The notes: generated by a model from the letters alone, not told the origin. 64,000 nucleotides of DNA from DASQUK01 sp035697145 (GCA_035697145.1 DASSDL010000166.1:1-64000); one strand, 5' to 3'. Counted from the stretch's first letter, positions 47,796-56,703 are shown. A program made the numbers and translations.

Positions 47796-49028
47796 ATGGA
47801 CGACAGACCCCGAAATCTCCGGGCCATGCTCGCCGAGGTCAAGGACCTCTCCGAGCTCATGGTCGATCTTGCCTACGCCGCCCTCTACTTCGGCGATCCC
47901 GACATGGCCGAAGAGGTCGGCGCCCTCGAGGAGCGCATGGATGCGCTGGTGCACGACATGCGCTCCGTCTGCGTCATGGCCGCCCGCAACCCTCGCGAGG
48001 CCGATGCCATGGCATCCGTGTTGCAGGTGATCTCCGCGATCGAGCGCATCGCCAACGCCGCCGTGGACATCGCCCGGATCGTCACCCACCGGCTCGGAAT
48101 CCCTCGTGAGCTGGTAGCCGACCTGTCCAACGCCGAGGAGGTGTCGCACCGGGTGCGGGTGCGCGACGGCTCACACCTCGCCCGCCGACCCCTGGTCGAC
48201 CTCGAGCTGCCGGTCCAGACGGGCATGCGCATCGTCGCCATCCGGCGTGATCGCGAGTGGATCACCGATGTGGAGGGCGAGGAGATCCTGCTCCCGGGCG
48301 ACGTGCTGTTCCTGCGGGGGTCCCCGGCGGGGATCGCCCGCCTCCGCGAGCTGGCCGCCGCCCCGCTCTGGGAGCCGCCGACGCCCCCGGAGGACGGCAC
48401 GCTGACCGACCTCGACCGGGCCATAGACGTGCTCGTCGAGATGAAGAACGTGTCCGAGACCGCGGTGGGCCTGGCCTACTCGGCGCTGGTGCTCCGCGAC
48501 CTGGGGCTGGCGGCCGAGGTGCGCCACCTGGAGGATCGCCTCGACGAGATGAAGGACCGCCTGGAGCTGTGGGTCCTGCGCGCCAGCTCGGGCGACATCG
48601 ACCCATCACCGCTGCGGGGGCTGCTGCACCTGTCCCAGGCCGCCGAGGACCTGGGCGATTCGGCGCAGCAGATGGTCTGGCTGATCGAGAAGCACGAGGA
48701 GGTCCACCCGATCATCAAGCTCGCGCTGGGGGAGAGCGACGAGGTCGTCGTGCGGGTCCCCGTGGGCCCCGGGTCGCCGGCCGACGGCGCCACCCTCCAC
48801 GACCTCCAGCTCGACGTGGATCCCGGGTTCCACGTGCTCGCCGTGCGGCGCGGTGGCCGCTACATCTACTCCCCCCGGGGTCACGTCGAGCTGCACGCGG
48901 GTGACGAGCTCCTCGCCAGCGGGCCCGACGAGGGCCACCCCCTGCTCGCCGCCCGGCTGGGCTGGCGCCTCGAGGAGGACGAGGACACGGGCCAGGAGCG
49001 ACTCGAGCCCCTGGCCGGCGTCGGCTAG
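47796..49028 (+). CDS. Tandem PhoU / TrkA_C (RCK-C) regulatory protein
   Basis: 410-residue soluble protein with a duplicated PhoU-plus-TrkA_C architecture: first PhoU helices LAEVKDLSELMVDLAYAALY then RCK-C DGSHLARRPLVDLELPVQTG, second PhoU EMKNVSETAVGLAYSALVLR then RCK-C GATLHDLQLDVDPGFHVLAV. RCK-C domains bind small ligands such as c-di-AMP or nucleotides. Located directly after an MgtE-like pore lacking its own regulatory domains, so it probably controls that transporter. ATG start; convergent with the dehydrogenase (2-base gap). Confidence 0.85.
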   Translation: MDDRPRNLRAMLAEVKDLSELMVDLAYAALYFGDPDMAEEVGALEERMDALVHDMRSVCVMAARNPREADAMASVLQVISAIERIANAAVDIARIVTHRLGIPRELVADLSNAEEVSHRVRVRDGSHLARRPLVDLELPVQTGMRIVAIRRDREWITDVEGEEILLPGDVLFLRGSPAGIARLRELAAAPLWEPPTPPEDGTLTDLDRAIDVLVEMKNVSETAVGLAYSALVLRDLGLAAEVRHLEDRLDEMKDRLELWVLRASSGDIDPSPLRGLLHLSQAAEDLGDSAQQMVWLIEKHEEVHPIIKLALGESDEVVVRVPVGPGSPADGATLHDLQLDVDPGFHVLAVRRGGRYIYSPRGHVELHAGDELLASGPDEGHPLLAARLGWRLEEDEDTGQERLEPLAGVG

Positions 49029-49030
49029 GG

Positions 49031-50281
49031 CTACACGTAGCCGCGCAGGCGGGTGGCGTCGGCGACGCGCCGGATCCCGATGGCGAACGCGGCCTGGCGC
49101 AGGGTCACGCCGTGTGCCTCGGCGAAGGCCAGCGTCTCGTGGGACGCCTTCGCCAGCCGCTCTGCCAGCTCGGCCAGGAAGTGGTCTTCCTTCCAGGTGA
49201 ACTGCTGGATGTTCTGCGTCCATTCGAAGTACGAGCCGGTGACACCGCCGGCGTTGGCCAGGATGTCCGGCACCACCAGCACGTCGCGGTCGCGCAGGAT
49301 CTTGTCGGCGCCCGGGGTGGTCGGGTGGTTGGCGGCCTCGACGACGATGCGCGCCCGCACCCGGTCGGCGTTGTCCTCGGTGATGACCTCCTCGACTGCG
49401 GCGGGGATCAGCACGTCGACGTCGAGCTCGAGCAGCTCCTCGTTGGTCAGGCGCTCGATGCCGTCGGTCCCGGCCCTGTCGACGACCGAACCACCTGCCC
49501 GCACCGTGGCGATGGCCTTCGCCACGTCCAGACCCGCGGGGTGGACGATGCCGCCCTTCACGTCCGACACCGCCACCACCTTGGCTCCCCGCTCGGCCAG
49601 CTCGTGGGCCGCCCAGCTGCCGACCTGGCCGAACCCCTGCACCGCCACCCGCAGGGTCGCCAGTTCGACGCCCCGGTGCGGGCAGCAGGCGTCGAGCACG
49701 TAGACGACCCCTCGCCCGGTGGCGGAGTCCCGTCCCGGGGCCCCGCCGAAGTCGAGCGGCTTGCCGGTCACGATCGCCGGGCTGTAGCCGTGCACCGACG
49801 AGTAGGCGTCCATCATCCACGCCATCACCTGGGCGTTGGTGTTGAGGTCGGGGGCGGGTATGTCGCGGTAGACCCCCAGCACGTGGTGGATCGACTGGGT
49901 GAACCGCCGGGTCATGCGCTGCAGCTCGTCGGTGCTCATGCCGGTCGGATCGACCTCGATGCCGCCCTTCGCTCCGCCGAACGGCAGCTCCATGAGGGCG
50001 GTCTTCCAGGTCATGAGCGACGCGAGGGCGCGGACCTCGTCGAGGTCGCAGCTCGGGTGATAGCGCACGCCACCCTTGTAGGGACCCCGGGCGCCGTTGT
50101 GCTGCACCCGGTAGCCCTTCGCCACCATCAGCTCGCCGTCGTCGAGCCGCACCGGCACCTGCACCGCCACCTCGCGGTAGCTGGTGGTGAGGACGCCGTA
50201 CAGGTCGTCGTCGAGGTCGATGACCCGAGCGGCTTCGGTGAAGTACTGGTTGACCGCGTCGGTCGCGGACTGCTCGGACAC
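49031..50281 (-). CDS. Glu/Leu/Phe/Val dehydrogenase
   Basis: 416-residue amino-acid dehydrogenase of the glutamate dehydrogenase family. Substrate-site motifs QHNGARGPYKGGVRYHP and LPFGGAKGGIEVDP are intact, followed by the Rossmann GFGQVGSWAAHELAERG. NAD(P)H-dependent interconversion of an amino acid and 2-oxoacid; the PYKGGVR/GGAKGG pattern fits glutamate dehydrogenase (GdhA-like). GTG 50281 with GGAGGT four bases upstream. Downstream of the SPFH gene on the same strand (41-base gap). Confidence 0.9.
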   Translation of the reverse strand: MSEQSATDAVNQYFTEAARVIDLDDDLYGVLTTSYREVAVQVPVRLDDGELMVAKGYRVQHNGARGPYKGGVRYHPSCDLDEVRALASLMTWKTALMELPFGGAKGGIEVDPTGMSTDELQRMTRRFTQSIHHVLGVYRDIPAPDLNTNAQVMAWMMDAYSSVHGYSPAIVTGKPLDFGGAPGRDSATGRGVVYVLDACCPHRGVELATLRVAVQGFGQVGSWAAHELAERGAKVVAVSDVKGGIVHPAGLDVAKAIATVRAGGSVVDRAGTDGIERLTNEELLELDVDVLIPAAVEEVITEDNADRVRARIVVEAANHPTTPGADKILRDRDVLVVPDILANAGGVTGSYFEWTQNIQQFTWKEDHFLAELAERLAKASHETLAFAEAHGVTLRQAAFAIGIRRVADATRLRGYV

Positions 50282-50322
50282 GGCGACCTCCTCGGGGCGC
50301 CGGAGTTGGGACGGGACGGGGC

Positions 50323-51384
50323 TCAGTCGGGCGGCGGCGAGACCGGCGGCTCCGATGACGCCGGACGAGCGGCGCGAGTGGCGGCGCTGGTCCCGGCGTC
50401 GGGCACCGGCGGCGGCGCGGCGCCACCGTCGCCCGTCCCGTTGCTGTTGTTGCCACCCAGCAGGTCGGCCACGGCGGTGAGCGACCCGGCGATGCCAGCA
50501 AGCTCGGTGGGCACCACGATCTTGGTGGCCCGGCCGTCGGCCATGGCGCGGAGGGCCTCGAGGTACTTGATGGTGAGCAGCGGGGTGTCGGGTGCGCCCT
50601 CGTGGATTGCGCCGTAGACCGACAGGATGGCCCCGGCCTCGCCCTCGGCGACGGTCTCCTGGCGGAACTTCTCGGCCTCCGCCACCCGCTGGATGGCCTC
50701 GGACTCGCCCTCGGCCCGCAGGATGCGCTGCTGCTTGTCGCCCTCGGCCCGCAGCACCGCGGACTGCCGGTCGCCCTCGGCACGGGTGATGGCGGCCTGC
50801 CGTTCGCCCTCGGCCGTCGTCACCACGGCCCGCCGGGTGCGCTCGGCCTTCATCTGCTCGTGCATCGCGTGCATGACGTCGGTCGGCGGCTCGATCCGTT
50901 GGATCTCGACGCGGGCCACGCGCACGCCCCACTTGTCGGTGGCGTCGTCGAGGATCTCCCGCAGCTCGGTGTTGATCTTCTCGCGGGATGTCAGCGCCTC
51001 GTCGAGCTGCATGTCGCCGATCAGGTTGCGGAGGTTGGTCTGCGCCAGCTTGGTCACGGCCAGCATGAAGTTGGCGACGTTGTAGACGAGGCGCTGCGGC
51101 TCGGTCGGCTCGTAGTAGATGACGGCGTCCACCGAGACCACCACGTTGTCCTCGGTGATCACCTCTTGGGGCGGCACGTCGACGACCTGCTCGCGCATGT
51201 CCACCGGCCGCAGCGTCTGGTAGAAGGGCGCGATGAGGTGGAGGCCCGGGTCGACCGTCTCCTTGTACTTGCCGAGCTGCTCGACCAGGCCCTTCTGGAA
51301 GGGACGGACGATCCGGACTCCAGCCGCCACGTAGACGATGACGATGACGGCGAAGACGATCAGCAGGACGGTCAATGCGGTCAC
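50323..51384 (-). CDS. SPFH/Band 7 membrane protein (QmcA/HflK-like)
   Basis: 353-residue stomatin-like protein: one N-terminal helix (TVLLIVFAVIVIVYVAAGVR), SPFH domain beginning RIVRPFQKGLVEQLGKY and VVSVDAVIYYEPTEP, then a long charged helix rich in AEGERQAAITRAEGDRQ coiled-coil repeats and an Ala/Pro-rich tail. Scaffolds membrane microdomains. Forms the usual pair with the NfeD gene immediately upstream (25-base gap). Confidence 0.9.
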   Translation of the reverse strand: MTALTVLLIVFAVIVIVYVAAGVRIVRPFQKGLVEQLGKYKETVDPGLHLIAPFYQTLRPVDMREQVVDVPPQEVITEDNVVVSVDAVIYYEPTEPQRLVYNVANFMLAVTKLAQTNLRNLIGDMQLDEALTSREKINTELREILDDATDKWGVRVARVEIQRIEPPTDVMHAMHEQMKAERTRRAVVTTAEGERQAAITRAEGDRQSAVLRAEGDKQQRILRAEGESEAIQRVAEAEKFRQETVAEGEAGAILSVYGAIHEGAPDTPLLTIKYLEALRAMADGRATKIVVPTELAGIAGSLTAVADLLGGNNSNGTGDGGAAPPPVPDAGTSAATRAARPASSEPPVSPPPD

Positions 51385-51409
51385 GGCGACGCCTCCTTGG
51401 TCGTGAACC

Positions 51410-51889
51410 TCATTGCTCGAGCTCCCCGGTGGGGGACGAAAGCTGGTCGACCGCCGCGACGATCACCCGAGTCCCCTGCACATCGGCGACCCGGACGGCG
51501 GTGCCGGTGGGGATCCCCGCTCCGTCGGTCGACTGGGCCCGCCACTCCTCCCGGTCGACGCGCACGAGCCCGACGTCGCCTGCGGGGATCTCACGGAGCA
51601 CGACCCCCGACTGCCCGAGCAGTCGTCGTGAGCCCACGCCGGTGTCGTCGACGGACCGGTTGAGCCGATGCGCCACGGGGCGCAGCGCCGCGAAGACCGC
51701 CAGGGACACGCCCACGAACGCCAGCCACTCGACGACGACGTTGACGTCGAGGAACGCCAGCACGGTGGCGACGAGGGCACCGATGGCGAAGGGCAGCATG
51801 AAGAACGAGCCGGGGGTCGTCAGCTCGCCGATGGCGAACACCGCCGTGGCGATGATCCAGACCCAGCGCCAGTCCTCGGGGCTGTCCAT
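51410..51889 (-). CDS. NfeD family membrane protein
   Basis: 159-residue NfeD1b-type protein: three hydrophobic helices (VWIIATAVFAIGELTTPGSF, FAIGALVATVLAFLDV, VEWLAFVGVSLAVFAAL) then a C-terminal OB-fold domain (LLGQSGVVLREIPAGDVGLV). Known partner of SPFH proteins, here the next gene downstream. The upstream 142-base divergent region holds several inverted repeats. ATG 51889. Confidence 0.88.
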   Translation of the reverse strand: MDSPEDWRWVWIIATAVFAIGELTTPGSFFMLPFAIGALVATVLAFLDVNVVVEWLAFVGVSLAVFAALRPVAHRLNRSVDDTGVGSRRLLGQSGVVLREIPAGDVGLVRVDREEWRAQSTDGAGIPTGTAVRVADVQGTRVIVAAVDQLSSPTGELEQ

Positions 51890-51923
51890 TTCGTTTGCCT
51901 CGTGCGCTCCGCGTAGCCGGAAC

Positions 51924-51968
51924 GGGGAACGGATGTCCCCTATACCAGGGAATCTATCCCGCCCCTGG
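51924..51968. promoter_or_regulatory. Cluster of short inverted repeats in NfeD/Mca divergent region
   Basis: GGGGA-N7-TCCCC (51924-51940) is followed by CCAGGG-N12-CCCTGG (51945-51968), with GGGA-N5-TCCC nested inside. TATAGG on the minus strand (51939-51944) could be a -10 box for the NfeD operon. Possible overlapping operators; no consensus recognised. Confidence 0.35.
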
Positions 51969-52031
51969 ACTCGAGGTGTGCTTCAGCGGGGTCGGTTTGG
52001 GCGCGGTCCAGCGACGCTAGCGTGACCGGCG

Positions 52032-52982
52032 ATGAACGAGCGTCCCGCAAGGGCGAGAGCGAGGCCCGAGCGGGCCGCTGCGAAGCAGCCAGAGCGGGAA
52101 GCATGGCCCGATTCCGGCCTCTGCCTGCTCACGGTTCACGCCCATCCCGACGACGAGGCGTCGAAGGGGCCCGGCACCGTCGCCCGCTATCACGCCGAGG
52201 GTGTGCGCACGGTGCTGGTGACCTGCACCGGGGGCGAGGCCGGCGACATCCTCAACCCGGCCATGGACCGGCCCGAGGTGGTAGCCGACCTGCCGGCGGT
52301 CCGGCAACGCGAGCTGGCGCGCGCCGCCGAGATCATCGGCTACGACGAGGTGGTCATGCTCGGTTATCGCGACTCGGGCATGCCCGACACCGATCCCAAT
52401 CACCATCCCGACGCGTTCGCCAACGTCCCGCTCGACGAGGCCGTCGGGCGGCTGGTCGCCGTCATCCGCCGGGAGCGGCCGCAGGTCATCGTCACGTACC
52501 CCGACGATCAGAGCGGCTACCCGCATCCCGACCACCTGCGGGTCCACGACATCTCCGTGCCGGCATTCGAGCGCGCCGGTGACCCCGACGCGTATCCCGA
52601 CGCGGGCGACCCCTGGCAGCCGCTCAAGCTCTACTACTCGGTCTGGTCGCGCCGGCGCATCGAGGCCATGCACCGGCGCTTCGTCGAGCTCGGGCTCGAG
52701 TCGCCGTTCAGCGCCGAATGGTTCGACCGCATGTCCCACGACGACCGCATCACCACGACGATCGACCTCGCCGGCTTCAACGACGTGCGCCTCGATGCGC
52801 TGCTGGCGCACGAAACCCAGGTCGACCCCACGTCGCCGTTCTGGTTCGGACTGCCGCGGGACGAGCAGGCGGCGATCCACCCGTTCGACGACTACATCCT
52901 CGCCCGCAGCCTGGTCGACACCGAGAAGCCCGAATCCGACCTGTTCGCCGGCATTCGCAGCCGGGTGGGCCGTCGGGCGTAA
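52032..52982 (+). CDS. mca: Mycothiol S-conjugate amidase (Mca / PIG-L deacetylase family)
   Basis: 316-residue zinc amidase. The LmbE/PIG-L signature AHPDDE is at residues 38-43, and HPDHLRVHD carries the second ligand pair; TCTGGEAGDILNPA and GLPRDEQAAIHPFDDY match Mca rather than MshB. Mca cleaves mycothiol conjugates to release mercapturates, so the cell probably makes mycothiol, a marker of Actinomycetota. ATG 52032 chosen; GTG 52022 is a nearby alternative. Followed 27 bases later by an SCP2-domain gene. Confidence 0.85.
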   Translation: MNERPARARARPERAAAKQPEREAWPDSGLCLLTVHAHPDDEASKGPGTVARYHAEGVRTVLVTCTGGEAGDILNPAMDRPEVVADLPAVRQRELARAAEIIGYDEVVMLGYRDSGMPDTDPNHHPDAFANVPLDEAVGRLVAVIRRERPQVIVTYPDDQSGYPHPDHLRVHDISVPAFERAGDPDAYPDAGDPWQPLKLYYSVWSRRRIEAMHRRFVELGLESPFSAEWFDRMSHDDRITTTIDLAGFNDVRLDALLAHETQVDPTSPFWFGLPRDEQAAIHPFDDYILARSLVDTEKPESDLFAGIRSRVGRRA

Positions 52983-53009
52983 GCGAGCACCGGAGCCACT
53001 GGGTAGGTC

Positions 53010-53420
53010 GTGGGAGGGGTCAGCTTTCTGGGGACCGAATGGTTGGCGCTGGCGCGCGAGGCGTTCGGCAACGTGCCGCCTCGCCCGGGGGCGACCGCAC
53101 GGATCCAGCGCGTGGTCACGGGCGCACCGGACGGGGACGTCGTGTTCACGCTGACGCTCGAGGACGGGCGGTTGCAGGACGCCGCCCTTGCGGGGGGGCA
53201 CGAACCGGATCCCGACGCCGAGCTCACGATCACAACGACCTACGCCGACACGTTGCTGTTGGCGTCCGGAGATCTCGATCTCGACGTCGCGGTCATGCAG
53301 GGCCGGGCCAAGGTGGCGGGGTCGATGAGCGCGCTGCTCGCCATCCTGCCCGTCACGCGAAGCCGGGAGTTCCGCGCCGCCCGGGCCGCCCTGCACGAGC
53401 GCGTGTCAGCCCCCGGCTGA
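53010..53420 (+). CDS. SCP2 sterol-binding domain protein
   Basis: 136-residue protein with an SCP2-like fold: GDVVFTLTLEDGRLQDAALA, AELTITTTYADTLLLASGDL and DLDVAVMQGRAKVAGSMSAL are the typical strands and closing loop (LMxGKxKxxGD-like). Binds lipids or acyl-CoA. Convergent with the ChbG-like gene (10-base gap). GTG start. May shuttle substrates for the steroid/fatty-acid enzymes elsewhere in the window. Confidence 0.82.
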   Translation: MGGVSFLGTEWLALAREAFGNVPPRPGATARIQRVVTGAPDGDVVFTLTLEDGRLQDAALAGGHEPDPDAELTITTTYADTLLLASGDLDLDVAVMQGRAKVAGSMSALLAILPVTRSREFRAARAALHERVSAPG

Positions 53421-53430
53421 CGCCCGGCGG

Positions 53431-54264
53431 CTACCCGCTGCGCTGGAGGTTGCGCAGCTCCCGGTAGCCGATGAGGCCGGCACCGGCGCGTTCGAGCATG
53501 GTGCGGAGACTCCGGTCGGTGACCACGAGGTCGTGGTCGTCGACCCGAGCTGCCCAATCCTTGGTCAGTGCCCGCAGCTCGGGAGAATCGACGGCCGGGT
53601 GGACGTAGACCTCGGTCACCCCCGGCTGGAGGTCGTGGACCGTCCGCTCGATGTCGCGGCGGCTTCCCACCCCCCGGACGTAGACGAAGTGATCGGGGAA
53701 TACCGCGCCCTCCTCCTCGGCCAGCTTCCGGAAGGGAAAGCCGATGGTGCGCTCGGTGGAGGCGCCCGACAGGCGGATGGGCAGGCCGAACTCCAGCGCC
53801 AGGTCGAGGTAGATGTCGAAGAACTCGGCCTTGAGCTGAAGGGTCCCCATGTGGCTGTCCAGGTGGCTCACGTCGAAGCCCCAGAGGATTGCTCGTTCGA
53901 TCTGCGCCCGCAGCTCTCGGCGGGCCTCGTCGAGGTCGGCGTGGTCCCAGAGGTCCCGCTGAGTGCGGGGGAAGCCTCCATCGCCGTCCAGCAGCGAGGG
54001 GGCGTGGGTGATGGGGCCCCAGCGGTAGAGGTCGTGCTCGGCGTTGAGCGTGAGATGCACGCCCACGTCCTCGCCGCGGTAGCGCGCCGCGGCCTCGCGC
54101 GCCCACGGGCAGGGGACCATCAGCGAGGCGCTGGTGGCGACGCCGTCGCGCAGCGCTTCGTAGATGCCCACGTTGGCGGCGTGGCAGGAACCCAGGTCGT
54201 CGCAGTTGATGATCAGCACCCGGTCGTCGGGGCCGTAGCCGAGGCGTTCGGCGAGCGTGGCCAT
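53431..54264 (-). CDS. ChbG/HpnK family deacetylase (YdjC-like)
   Basis: 277-residue carbohydrate deacetylase fold. VLIINCDDLGSCHAANVGIY has the Asp pair, VGVHLTLNAEHDLYRWGP and SHLDSHMGTLQ carry the metal His residues. Releases acetate from N-acetylated oligosaccharides or related substrates. ATG 54264 chosen; GTG 54288 is nine codons upstream and only five bases from the stop of the thermonuclease gene. Neither start has a strong ribosome site. Confidence 0.83.
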   Translation of the reverse strand: MATLAERLGYGPDDRVLIINCDDLGSCHAANVGIYEALRDGVATSASLMVPCPWAREAAARYRGEDVGVHLTLNAEHDLYRWGPITHAPSLLDGDGGFPRTQRDLWDHADLDEARRELRAQIERAILWGFDVSHLDSHMGTLQLKAEFFDIYLDLALEFGLPIRLSGASTERTIGFPFRKLAEEEGAVFPDHFVYVRGVGSRRDIERTVHDLQPGVTEVYVHPAVDSPELRALTKDWAARVDDHDLVVTDRSLRTMLERAGAGLIGYRELRNLQRSG

Positions 54265-54292
54265 CGGACCGAGGCTATCGCTGGTCACGGCA

Positions 54293-54853
54293 CTAGCCGA
54301 GGGGCACGTCGGCGCTGCCGCACGCCGTCCAGAGGCCCGCCCCGGCGGTACGCGCCTCGCGCTCGGCCTGCTCGAAGTCGGCCTGGTGGGCGGTGTTGGG
54401 GGGATAGGCGAGCGGCTCGGCGAAGCCGCCGGTCACCTGGGCGAGGTTCAGGAACAGGTCGTCTCGGGCGCGGTAGGCGTAGGCGAGCAGCCGGTCGTAC
54501 TGGTCACGGGCCTCGACGTCGCGCTCCAGCCGGATGGCCGTGCCGGGCGGCGCCAGGTCGGCGAGGTGGTGCGACGCCTCGGCACCGAAGCACTCGTCGG
54601 GGCGGTCGGGGGCGACGGTCTCGGGCGTGTCGATGCCGATGAGGCGCACGTGCTCGTCACCGCCGGCGAGGTCGACCACCAGCGTGTCGCCGTCGATGAC
54701 CTCGACGACGGTGGCGGTGCCAGGGGGGCCCTGCGTGCCGGTGCGGCCCGGGGACAGCTGGAACGTGACCACCCCCGCCACGGTGGCGGCGCCGACGATC
54801 ACCACCAGCAGCGCGGGTGGACCGGAGCGAGGGGTCGCACTCGTGGACAACAT
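54293..54853 (-). CDS. Thermonuclease family protein (SNase-like, membrane-anchored)
   Basis: 186-residue Staphylococcal-nuclease-fold protein with an N-terminal helix (PALLVVIVGAATVAGVVTF). Catalytic residues are intact: Asp 54/56 in VIDGDTLVV, Arg 70 in HVRLIGIDTPE with Glu 79, Arg 121 in DQYDRLLAYAY. Calcium-dependent nuclease acting outside the membrane. Five to 28 bases upstream of the ChbG-like gene, depending on the start of the latter. Confidence 0.88.
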   Translation of the reverse strand: MLSTSATPRSGPPALLVVIVGAATVAGVVTFQLSPGRTGTQGPPGTATVVEVIDGDTLVVDLAGGDEHVRLIGIDTPETVAPDRPDECFGAEASHHLADLAPPGTAIRLERDVEARDQYDRLLAYAYRARDDLFLNLAQVTGGFAEPLAYPPNTAHQADFEQAEREARTAGAGLWTACGSADVPLG

Positions 54854-54953
54854 GACTCCCGGGTCGACGGCATCGGGTCGTGGCGGCCGTCGGCCGCGAT
54901 CCGGGAGCGACCCGTGGGGAGGCGGGCGGGGGTGAGGCCGGAGCCGTGACCGC

Positions 54954-56132
54954 CTACGGCCGCTCGATGATCGTGCCCGTGCCCAGGCCGCCGCCGCAGC
55001 ACATCGTGATGAGGGCGGCGGAGCCGTCGATGCGCTCGAGCTCGTGGACCGCCTTGGTCATGAGGAAGGCTCCGGTTGCCCCCAGCGGGTGGCCGAGGGC
55101 GATGGCGCCGCCGTTGGGATTGGTGCGGTCGAGGTCGGCACCCAGCTCGCGCTGCCACGCCAGCACCACCGAGGCGAAGGCCTCGTTGATCTCCACCAGG
55201 TCGATGTCGGAGAGCGCCATGCCGGTGCGGGCCAGCAGGCGCTGGGTGGCGTCGATCGGCCCGGTGAGCATGAGGATCGGATCCACCCCGACGAGGCAGG
55301 TGTCGACGACACGGGCTCGTGCCTGCAGCCCCAGCTCGGCGGCCTTGTCGGCGGTCATCATGAGGAGCGCCGCGGCACCGTCGCTGATCTGGGACGAGCT
55401 ACCCGCCGTGTGGACCCCGTCGGGTCGAGCCACCGGCTTGAGCCCGGCCAGCGCCTCGATGCTGGTGTCGCGCGGGCCCTCGTCGCGGGCGACGTGGTGG
55501 GTGGTGCCCGTCGGCTTGCCCTCGTCGTCGACGTCGGGGGCGTCGACCGGCACCACCTGGGTGTCGAACCGCCCTTCGGCCCAGGCCCGGGCGGCCCGTT
55601 GCTGGGACAGCAACCCGAACTCGTCGGTGTCGGTCCGCGTGATGCCCCACTTGTCGGCGATGCGTTCGGCGCCTTCGAACTGCGACGTGAACTCGTAGCG
55701 CGGGAAGTAGGTCTTGGGGATCGGCACGCCCAAGCCGAGCTTCTTGGACGAGTTGGACCCGATGGGCACCCGGGACATCAGCTCGACCCCGCAAGCGATG
55801 GCCGCGTCGACGATGCCGGACGCCACCAGGCTGGTGGCCACGTTGGTGGCCTGCTGTGAGGAGCCACACTGGGTGTCGACGGTGGTGGCGGCGGTGCCGA
55901 GCGGGAGGCCGGCGCTCAGCCAAGCGGTGCGCGTGATGTTGAACGACTGCTCGCCGACCTGACTCACACACCCACCCACGACCTGCTCGACCTCGGCGGG
56001 ATCGATGCCGGAGCGACCGACGACCTCGCTCAGGGCGGAGCCGAGGAGGTCGGCGGGGTGAACGGTGGACAGTCCGCCGTTGCGGCGCCCGACGGGCGTG
56101 CGCACGGCCTCGACGATGACGACGTCAGCCAT
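54954..56132 (-). CDS. Thiolase family acetyl-CoA acyltransferase
   Basis: 392-residue thiolase with every catalytic motif: Cys 89 in DTQCGSSQQA, NEAF in LVEINEAFASVV, GHPLGATGA His, and the CxG Cys in MCCGGGLGTGT. Degradative 3-ketoacyl-CoA thiolase; sequence pattern recalls mycobacterial FadA-type (FadA5/FadA6) enzymes of steroid degradation, not provable here. ATG 56132. The 100-base gap before the thermonuclease and the 62-base gap after hold nothing seen. Confidence 0.88.
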   Translation of the reverse strand: MADVVIVEAVRTPVGRRNGGLSTVHPADLLGSALSEVVGRSGIDPAEVEQVVGGCVSQVGEQSFNITRTAWLSAGLPLGTAATTVDTQCGSSQQATNVATSLVASGIVDAAIACGVELMSRVPIGSNSSKKLGLGVPIPKTYFPRYEFTSQFEGAERIADKWGITRTDTDEFGLLSQQRAARAWAEGRFDTQVVPVDAPDVDDEGKPTGTTHHVARDEGPRDTSIEALAGLKPVARPDGVHTAGSSSQISDGAAALLMMTADKAAELGLQARARVVDTCLVGVDPILMLTGPIDATQRLLARTGMALSDIDLVEINEAFASVVLAWQRELGADLDRTNPNGGAIALGHPLGATGAFLMTKAVHELERIDGSAALITMCCGGGLGTGTIIERP

Positions 56133-56193
56133 GGGACCTCACGCTAGCTGTGCTTTGGACCCTCCCGACCGCCCCGGGAGCCCGCCCGGTCGA

Positions 56194-56460
56194 TCACCAG
56201 TGACGACCGCGACTGATCGCCTCGAGGACCAGCAACAAGAGCGCCGCTCCGACAAAGGCCACGAAGATCGAGCCGATGTCGAAGTCGTCGATGACGTCGC
56301 TGTCGCTGTCGGTCGCCACCCGGAACAGCGCCCCGCCGATGAAGCCGCCGAGGATGCCGACGATGATCGTGACCAGACAGCCGCGCCGACGGGCGCCGGT
56401 GACCCAGCGGGCCAACGTGCCGGCGATGAACCCCACGACGATCCAACCGAGGATGGTCAT
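56194..56460 (-). CDS. GlsB/YeaQ/YmgE family stress-response membrane protein
   Basis: 88-residue transglycosylase-associated/GlsB-type membrane protein with three helices: TILGWIVVGFIAGTLARWVT, CLVTIIVGILGGFIGGALFR and SIFVAFVGAALLLLVLEAIS, plus the conserved GxxGxxxGG glycine spacing. Role unknown, stress-linked in Gram-positives. Directly downstream of the small conserved gene at 56488, same strand. Confidence 0.85.
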   Translation of the reverse strand: MTILGWIVVGFIAGTLARWVTGARRRGCLVTIIVGILGGFIGGALFRVATDSDSDVIDDFDIGSIFVAFVGAALLLLVLEAISRGRHW

Positions 56461-56487
56461 CGGCGCCGCACGCTACCGCCCGGCCGC

Positions 56488-56703
56488 TCACGCCGCTGGG
56501 CGATCTCGGGCTCCGGGTGGCGCGCCCACTCGGGTCGCAGGCCGCTCCGGCGGCGCCGCCGGGCCCCGCCGGCGTGCGTGCGTGAGGGCGGCTCGGGCGT
56601 CGACAAGGCCCTTGCGGCCGACCTCGCGAGTCTGCTCGTCGAGCCGCCAGGCATGTGGCCGACTCCGGTGCGAGCCGGTGATGAGGGAGAGTTGCTTGGT
56701 CAT
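56488..56703 (-). CDS. Small conserved hypothetical protein
   Basis: 71-residue protein from ATG 56703: MTKQLSLITGSHRSRPHAWR, LDEQTREVGRKGLVDARAAL, then a basic THARRRG tail. The WxLDExTREVGRKG pattern recurs in short actinobacterial proteins of unknown function, in my recollection. The C-terminal 25 residues are Pro/Arg-rich and may be over-read. No strong ribosome site; possibly leaderless. 27 bases upstream of GlsB-type gene. Confidence 0.55.
   Translation of the reverse strand: MTKQLSLITGSHRSRPHAWRLDEQTREVGRKGLVDARAALTHARRRGPAAPPERPATRVGAPPGARDRPAA

Noticed and set aside
48606..50783. 725-codon minus-strand frame spanning the PhoU and dehydrogenase genes
   Set aside because: Overlaps two well-supported genes in other frames and is Arg/Pro-rich.
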